From Dermanyssus gallinae (Eukaryota; Arthropoda; Arachnida; Mesostigmata; Dermanyssidae), in NCBI GenBank assembly GCA_003439945.1, contig QVRM01005673.1, positions 216,001 through 280,000 of the forward strand: DNA of 64,000 bases. The letters are read 5' to 3'. Both the position numbers and the translations under genes were made by a program. The notes under the pieces were generated by a model that was given only the letters and a program-made list of their open reading frames with translations, ran no database searches and was not told the origin of the DNA. Positions 58,020-64,000 of the stretch are shown one piece after another. The stretch's first letter is position 1. Each line of letters starts with the position of its first letter.

Positions 58020-58690
58020 ATGCATCTCCGGAGAATGTCAGCAATCTAACGCCCAGATAGCTGGCGCTGACCGACATGCTTCGTAATGGTGTTTGGTGCA
58101 GACGAGGCCGCAAAATGTGCAGCGACACTCATTGAAAGGGTTATGGAACCCAGTGCAATGAGACAGTTTTTGGTGGAACCCATGGACGGAGTAGCGGGCG
58201 AGAACGTGACGCTGTTCAAAGAGCGGTTCCATCCATGTATTTATTGCCCAACATTGCCGGTGTTTTTAGAACCAGTCTGGTACTTCTCCCATCTTCTGTT
58301 CAAGGTGCCTACGAAACTCTCGCAGTGACGCGGTAGTCGGAAGTCGAAAGCGGTACACTAGATCCTCAATGAACGACGTCGTTCTCGATAGAAAATACGT
58401 TAGCCTGTTTTGGGCGTTTCTCTCTTAAGAAACGTTGCCTTCATCGTGTCGAGAGCACTAAGCTGCTGAGCGGATAGGTGCTTCCAGATTAATGTGATAC
58501 CATATGATGCCACCGAGGCCACTTTCAGTATTAGAGCTGTCTTTACTGAGAGCTTCTGTGGAGCCAGGATTGAGGTTATGGCGGCGACAATGCGGCTGTT
58601 AATTCGCTGAGATATGTGAGCCGCGAAAGATGGACCGCTTGGGGTTAGCTTAACACCCGAGACAAGTGATTTTGAGAAGGGGGTAAGTAT
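58020..58690 (-). mobile_element. LINE 3' part (family D), uninterrupted homolog of 19.4-21.0 kb
   Basis: 58690-58240 is collinear with the two halves of the 19.4-21.0 kb copy and has no insertion at GTTAATTC (58598-58605). 58232-58080 continues into a Cys/His-rich C-terminus (CRCTFCGLVCTKHHYEAC), the terminal knuckle of the ORF. Frames are broken. Confidence 0.75.
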
Positions 58691-59740
58691 CACTGAATAC
58701 AACTATACAAATGTTTATGATTCTTTAGAACATATAATTAACCTTTATAATTATTTTATAAAAGGGTGTATACTACAAAGTATAGTGGTCCTATACGTAC
58801 TGTTTCCAGTACAGGTAGTCCTGCAACGAGAATGTGACTAGTCGCCAAATAAGCGGGTGCATTTTAGCGCGTGCTAATTTGTCCAGTTCGCCAAACAAAC
58901 AGACCGCCAGGCATGCGCCTCAGGAAGCCGCGTGTCTTGAACGCCCTCTCATACTCATTTTCAATGTTTAGCTCCAGATGGGTCGTCTGGGTGTATAGGT
59001 GAGACTCGGTCGAAAGCGCAGTCGTTAATGACTTTTAATCGAGGTGCAACACAGCATGGCAGTCACTCGAGCACACAGGAAAAACAGTGTTTTCAGCCAG
59101 ATCTCCATGCTCAGGATAATTGACCTTAGTAGTGGTAGCTACGTTGTTTATGTGCTACACAAAAAAAAATTCGGACAGTCCGCAAAAAGCCAGACCAGTT
59201 AGCACTATCGAGACGAACCTCAATGGTCGAGCCCGGTGGGGGCGTGGTGCACTCGCGTGCGCCTTGCGACCGGGGGAGACACTCGCGAAGGTGCACGCGT
59301 ATATCGATATCCACCGTTGCACATTTGTGTTTATGGAGTGCGTCGTCATACGAAATAATGCAAAAGCAAATTTGTGGACTTTAAATGTTAGGAGAGAGCC
59401 AGTGCAAAAAAGTGTTGTTTTTTTTCCTTTTTTAAAAGATTAATCTCAATAAGCGCGGCATTAGACCTTTGAAAGTAGATCTACGCTTCTATAGAGTCTG
59501 TGAGCATAGTTTGAGGTCGCTAGTCAATTTGCGGGAGGGTGAAGCCTTCGATTAACCAACAGGGCAGTCTATTTTGGAGTCCAGTTTGGAGACTAAGTCA
59601 ATAGATAGGTCAACCCGGTAAGCCAATGCAAGCGTTTACAACAACTAACAATTTAATGACGAAGCAATTGAAGAATCCAGACGCCCCCGCTACGCAAATC
59701 TCCATCATTACAAAATATTCTATAATTCTTCATAAAACAA
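58691..59740. other. Unassigned spacer
   Basis: A 107-codon plus frame (59120-59443) has no recognised motif. Nothing else identified. Confidence 0.4.
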
Positions 59741-59741
59741 A

Positions 59742-60180
59742 TTTAACGTGCTTCAGCCTTCTCAAAGAGAAATAGTAATTATGCCTAGTTTTAAGTCGCG
59801 ATACTGCACAGGATGCTTGGAGTTTAGATTTACTGGTATTAGACATCTCAGGAGCGGTAACCCTAGGCTATGCGATATGAGTTACTTTTTTTTAAAATCT
59901 TTTTCGCCACTATTGGAACAAAAAGCAAAATTTACGATAAATTATGCGTGCCCCATTTGTGTTTGTCGTCAATTGTTCGACGTTAAAATACTATAATATA
60001 TAATGTCTATGCAAGATGAATTAGTAAAATTGTCAAAGCTTTATCAAACTATTGTCGTTGGTCGTAATACGATTAATGCATTGGCTAAATGTGAATTTGT
60101 CGTCGCCCCAGAGGCAGTGTGTTATCTTGCCCGTGTAGTGCCATGTGGTCTTCATAGATATCTATGGCTATCATGCTTAA
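59742..60180 (+). CDS. Unidentified small ORFs with paired cysteines, possible exon
   Basis: The frame 59748-59996 encodes 82 residues with YCTGCLEFRF, RLCDMS and ACPICVCRQL, so CX2C pairs spaced like a zinc-binding fold. It is preceded by a pyrimidine-rich TGCTTCAG (acceptor-like, about 59749). A second frame (60003-60180) ends exactly at a strong donor, AAG/GTAAGT (60181). The two may be parts of one gene or transposon. I do not recognise it and assign no function. Confidence 0.35.
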
Positions 60181-60289
60181 GGTAAGTCGCACTTACCCGG
60201 TGTATACCAAAAATTGCCAAGTCATCTTCTTCAATCGATGGGGGCCTTTAGCTGTACATATAATTTTTGACGCCGACTTGATTCGGCTA

Positions 60290-61010
60290 CGGGAGAAAGA
60301 GGAGTCCCTTGCCTGTGGGTAATGAAACAAATATCGATGCGGCGTTTCCGCGTTGAATTGCAACTGATATTCGTATTTGTAGCAAAAACTCTTGCCATGC
60401 TCTTCTATCGCCGGTCGACGCAGCAACTCTGGATCCCAGGTCCGCCAGAAAGTTCCTTGTGATTTTTCCCATTGGGCCTAATGCCTCGAAGGCAATTGGT
60501 TAAACGATAAAGTTTTGTTCAAGTTCACGATATTTTGCCAACCTGCGATCTTCAGCAAGGCGAGCGGCGGCTCTGACCTCTCGGCTGGTATGGCGGGCAT
60601 AAGAAGCGCCCAACGTGCAAGACACGGTGACGTCGTACACAAGGCAGCGACCTTCACTCCATGGAACTAGAGTCAGGACTTCCGGACGCAGTTGGCTGTT
60701 GGCTGACAGACCGACCGGCTCTTTGACTGCCGGTATGTGGGCTGACTGCATTGCTCGTTGCATTACGTCACTCAAAGCTGAATGCTTTGAGAACCTACCG
60801 GCGCTTCTTTTGCAAGCGAGAGCATGCTCACCCGTAGAAGACACCGGTAGGTCACATCTTGCACAGTTATGTGCGAAGCAGACTGATTCCCCCAGACGCA
60901 GGCCGAAGACGATGCGGAGTGTGGTATTGTCCAGCATCGTCCCCAGCTGCAGTGAGGGAATGGCCTGAAGCCACTTTCCGCTCATCGGATCGATCACGGC
61001 TCTTATTTGC
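60290..61010 (-). pseudogene. R2-like LINE endonuclease region, third copy
   Basis: The minus frame 60997-60500 begins SGKWLQAIPSLQLG..., has the zinc motif CARCDLPVSSTGEHALAC (60865-60813) and the nuclease box LRPEVLTLVPW followed by GRCLVYDVTVSCTLGASYA. The RPDG seen at 10.1 kb is RPEV here, so the first nuclease acidic position is altered. A frame change leads to 60460-60340 with [13 protein letters not shown], matching the C-terminus of the other copies. It retains the zinc motif missing from the truncated copies. Confidence 0.78.
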
Positions 61011-61479
61011 GCCTGCTCTTTAGCGTTGTTCGCCTGGGTTCAATTGGCGTCTGCTCACCGTTCGGTTGGCACACGGTGTAAGCAGGCTCCGTGCGGTTTC
61101 GGTGTTTTTGGCCGATCTTGGCCTGTCTGAGCCTCTACTTTGGTGTGGTGGAATTCTCGAACTTCTATGTCCCCGATGTGTGTGTCCTGTGGTATTTCGT
61201 TTGGATTGTTTGTGCCATTTTGGAGTTGGTGTTACTCTGAACTGGCTATATTGTTGGACTTAGCTGTATCGACACGAGTTACCGAATTGGTGCCGTTCGG
61301 TCCTGCTTGTTTGAGCATGACTCTTATTCGTGCGATAGCTGTGTGAAACTGCGCCTTACCAGCGTCGTTGTAACGTGTGGTGGTAGCTTGGCTACGTGCC
61401 CCAAAAACGGCAAATTGTGAATGCACGTAGCATTCGTTGTGCGTCGCCACGTCGGATTGTAGTGTTGTGGCTAAGGCAT
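61011..61479. other. Unassigned spacer
   Basis: May include eroded RT of the R2-like copy, but no RT motif was found. Confidence 0.35.
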
Positions 61480-62530
61480 GGTGATCAACAAAACGTTAAT
61501 GGAGCAAAGGTAAAAAAGCAGCCCTTTCCACAGGGCTGAAGGCCGGTGCAAACCAACGGGTGAAGAGTAGTAGTAGACGTGCGGTAACTATTCGTGACGG
61601 AGAAGATATTTCGGCACCTGCCGCAGATGTGGCATCCAATGGGATTATAGCGACATCAACCGCAGCGGCCGCCACGAACGAGGCTGATACATGCAACGCG
61701 ACGTTCAGGGCGGTTGAATCAGCATCTGCTTCCGGCATCTATTGCAATGGAAAAAACAGACTGCGCCACAAATTGCACAGTGACAAGTGTATGCGGATCG
61801 GGTGCGCCGGCTGGACGGACTTCTAATGGCGCAACCGTTGCTGACACCTCATCGAATGGCTGAAATCTGGTCGTCAATAAACACGCAGCTAAGCGTATAG
61901 TTAAGGTACGAGGCCAAATTCAGGCTATACGCGAGGGCGTACTCAAGCGCTCTAGGGACTTTTTCGAGTCGTGATTGCACGCCGGTCGGAAGGCTTGGTA
62001 AACGGCGAGTCGACTTCTTTAGAAGCACCTTTTTACGGAGAAACTATCGCCCCTCTGTAACGAATTGGCCAGGTTATCTCCCTCAGCCGAATCTGAATCC
62101 AAGGCTGGCGTTATGAACTTGTGGTTTAATACTGCAGATGAAGCAAAGGAGGCAGTAAAGATTGACTCAGTCTTGGGCTGGGTTCAGGTCACGGCCAAGT
62201 GTCTCGATTTGGGCAGCAACTGGGCAAAAATTAATGGTGTCGATCGCGGATTTGGCGACGAGGACATTCTAGAAGCTCTTCGCGGCGCTGCCGTTGTCTC
62301 AGCCAAAATGGAAATGATCAAGCGAAAAAATGGTGATGTACTTTCTAGCATTCCCACGGACAGAGTGCTTCTTCAGTTTAATAAGATACCGCTTTCCGCT
62401 CGTATAAGGTAGTGATGTCAGCTGGTACCCCACTCTCTTGCTACCGCTGTCTGAGGTCTGGTCTGGACATATGGTGGCAAACTGTCGGGATGAGCCTGCC
62501 TGTCGGCACTCAAATATGCCCGCCACCCCG
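61480..62530 (+). pseudogene. LINE ORF1 (gag-like) remnant, family E copy 2
   Basis: Plus-strand pieces: an Ala/Thr-rich N-terminal region (61560-61826), REGVLKRSRDFFES near 61935 in another frame, then 62065-62412 with LWFNTADEAKEAVKIDSVLG and FGDEDILEALRG, then a degraded knuckle CYRCLRSG at 62440. Collinear, inverted, with 51240-51960. ORF2 is absent; an LTR retrotransposon follows. Confidence 0.7.
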
Positions 62531-62828
62531 AGCCGGGCTATACGACTAGTAGGTCTTTAAGAAGTACGTGGCGGAGCGTTTGAATAAAACGGTCAGATTG
62601 ATTCTCCTAACTTCACGCGTTGTCTCTGTCACCAAATCATGGCGCAAATCGCAAACATCTAAGTGAAATGTGCAAATGTAGCGCGTGATATACCCTCAGT
62701 GGACTACTGTGAATCATCAGTGCGAGACAGGACTGAATTGGAGCAGATCTCAGCGAGCCAGGCGGCTCAAAGGACTCAAGCCGGCTCGCGCGGGCTCATC
62801 CAGGGAGACATCTCAAGCTCAAGAAGAC
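62531..62828 (+). other. Possible LTR end and leader of the next LTR retrotransposon
   Basis: AATAAA at 62583, and TGGCGC after a CA at about 62639 could be an LTR end plus primer-binding site. No second LTR is in view, so this is a guess from layout. Confidence 0.35.
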
Positions 62829-64000
62829 ATGCCGACTAGCGGAGACAAAGCGGATAGGCCAAGTGGCAGTGGCCGGAGCTCCATGAAGCCAAGACCAATA
62901 GCGGTGAAGGTCGGCGAGGACAATAGCGAGCGCTGGGCTACGTTCAAAGAGTGCTTTCGAGACAACATGCTGTTCGAGAATCTGTACAGGGAATCTCCGG
63001 CAAGACAGCTTCTCATCTTCAGATTGAACTTTGGAGAGGACAACCGCGGTCTACTCCGACACCTCAACCTGTGCACCGACGTTCTAGTGGACGGGGACGA
63101 GGCGACGAGCGATGGTAGTGCTCCCTCCAAAACGCTGCAAAGCGCTCTCAACACTCTGGAGGTTCGCTTCGCCAAGCGCGAGAATTTATTGCACAGCCGG
63201 TACAAGTTCGTCAAGATCGAACAGCGGAAAGGTGAATCCGTGGAGGATTTCTTCGACAGACTATTGGCAGCAGTCAAGCCGTGCAAGTTCAAGACGATAA
63301 AGAGCGAAATTCTGAGAGACCAACTGTGCCTCTCGACCCGCTTGGACTCCGCCCGAGAAGAAATCTTCCACAGTCAGCAACAGGAGAAGCTTGACTCAGT
63401 GCTGAAAACTCTGAAGATCCACCAAGACAACCAGAGCGCGCTGGATGACATCAAGAAGGGTAACCGGCAGACCCACGAGCAGATCCACCGCTTTCGAGAT
63501 ATCGACGGCCGACCGAAGGGCCGCTTTGCCAACACCGCTCACTCCACAAGGCCCAGCAGCGGCTCCAAGGGCGGCCGAGAGCAGAAGAGTACCGGAGAGG
63601 GGCCGAAGAGATACTGCCGGTATTGCGGGAGCAAGCATGGCCCGCGTCAGTGCTCGGCCTACAAGTACAAGTGCGGGCTGTGCCGCAAAATGAACCACTT
63701 TGAGGCAATGTGCCGGTCAGCAGACCAAACCCGTCAAGTCCGAGACGAGGATGCGCACGAAGACGACCTCAGCGACCAGCTGAGCTCAGGCGAGGACATC
63801 GTCTGCGAAAAGGAGGTTCTTGGCAACACTGCAGCTTCGCGATGGCAGCGCCCTCCGAGGACAAATAGATTCCGGGGCCACCTGCTGCGTGCTTGGGCAG
63901 GCCGTCTACGAGAAGCTTCAGGCGTCCGGGACCGCAGGGCCGATCGATCCCAAGCGAGCCACTGTGATGACGTCATCCAACGGCCAGAGAGAGAGCTCGC
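62829..64000 (+). CDS. LTR retrotransposon Gag with start of protease (runs off window)
   Basis: Plus frame open from ATG 62829 to the window end. The N-terminal part is charged. The capsid-like core (about 62900-63420) holds RWATFKECFRDNMLFENL and KGESVEDFFDRLLA. Two nucleocapsid knuckles follow: CRYCGSKHGPRQC (63618-63656; short spacing) and CGLCRKMNHFEAMC (63673-63714). From about 63825, the frame one base ahead reads LRGQIDSGATCCVLG, an aspartic protease active site, so Pol is entered by a frame change (+1 relative to gag) or a mutation. Ty3/Gypsy type is likely. Confidence 0.8.
   Translation, partial: MPTSGDKADRPSGSGRSSMKPRPIAVKVGEDNSERWATFKECFRDNMLFENLYRESPARQLLIFRLNFGEDNRGLLRHLNLCTDVLVDGDEATSDGSAPSKTLQSALNTLEVRFAKRENLLHSRYKFVKIEQRKGESVEDFFDRLLAAVKPCKFKTIKSEILRDQLCLSTRLDSAREEIFHSQQQEKLDSVLKTLKIHQDNQSALDDIKKGNRQTHEQIHRFRDIDGRPKGRFANTAHSTRPSSGSKGGREQKSTGEGPKRYCRYCGSKHGPRQCSAYKYKCGLCRKMNHFEAMCRSADQTRQVRDEDAHEDDLSDQLSSGEDIVCEKEVLGNTAASRWQRPPRTNRFRGHLLRAWAGRLREASGVRDRRADRSQASHCDDVIQRPEREL

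Overview
This is eukaryotic, almost certainly arthropod DNA, and most likely from a tick or other chelicerate. That assignment is inference: it rests on the mix of R1-clade LINEs, R2-like LINEs with a restriction-like endonuclease, BEL/Pao, Ty3/Gypsy and mariner elements, long (TA)n and (TAA)n arrays, and a decayed CAP-domain (antigen-5/SCP) gene. I see no rRNA, CRISPR array or bacterial-style operon. Nearly everything that codes is transposon-derived; the one host-like gene family is the CAP-associated one.

Layout. 0-2.8 kb: decayed R1-clade LINE (minus), running off the left edge. 2.8-4.0 kb: TA-rich DNA with a tRNA-derived SINE-like unit at 3.77 kb. 4.0-9.9 kb: nearly full-length R1-clade LINE (plus). 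9.9-10.6 kb: (TA)n and the 3' end of an R2-like LINE. 10.9-15.4 kb: another R1 LINE (minus) between 30-bp direct repeats. 15.8-19.4 kb: a third R1-type copy (family B). 19.4-21.8 kb: a minus-strand LINE interrupted by a plus-strand LINE fragment with an 8-bp target duplication.

22.4-38.2 kb holds the main structural result. Decayed host DNA homologous to the CAP-gene promoter and first exon is split by one BEL/Pao insertion (22968-37728, 5-bp duplication CTGGT). Its unoccupied counterpart is visible at about 47.9 kb. Each LTR contains a (TA)n tract, and both tracts were later hit: one holds a mariner, the other about 11 kb of nested material (two R2-like pieces, a family-B R1 LINE and several foldback/palindromic elements).

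38.25-44.6 kb: a Ty3/Gypsy element with apparently identical 719-bp LTRs, ATAT target duplications and open gag and pol. It is the youngest and only plausibly active element. 44.8-45.4 kb: solo BEL/Pao LTR. 45.6-47.9 kb: CAP-domain exon plus an upstream membrane-anchor exon (minus) and its promoter side. The same locus left a first-exon copy at 22.4-22.97 kb and an intron copy near 57.2 kb, so the host locus looks like an old duplicated cluster overrun by transposons. 48-64 kb: degraded LINE fragments, a candidate solo LTR, a small unidentified cysteine-pair ORF at 59.7-60.2 kb, and at the right edge the gag and start of protease of another LTR retrotransposon.

The genes do not form a pathway. 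The window records successive insertions whose order can be read from nesting, target duplications and two paralogous empty sites.
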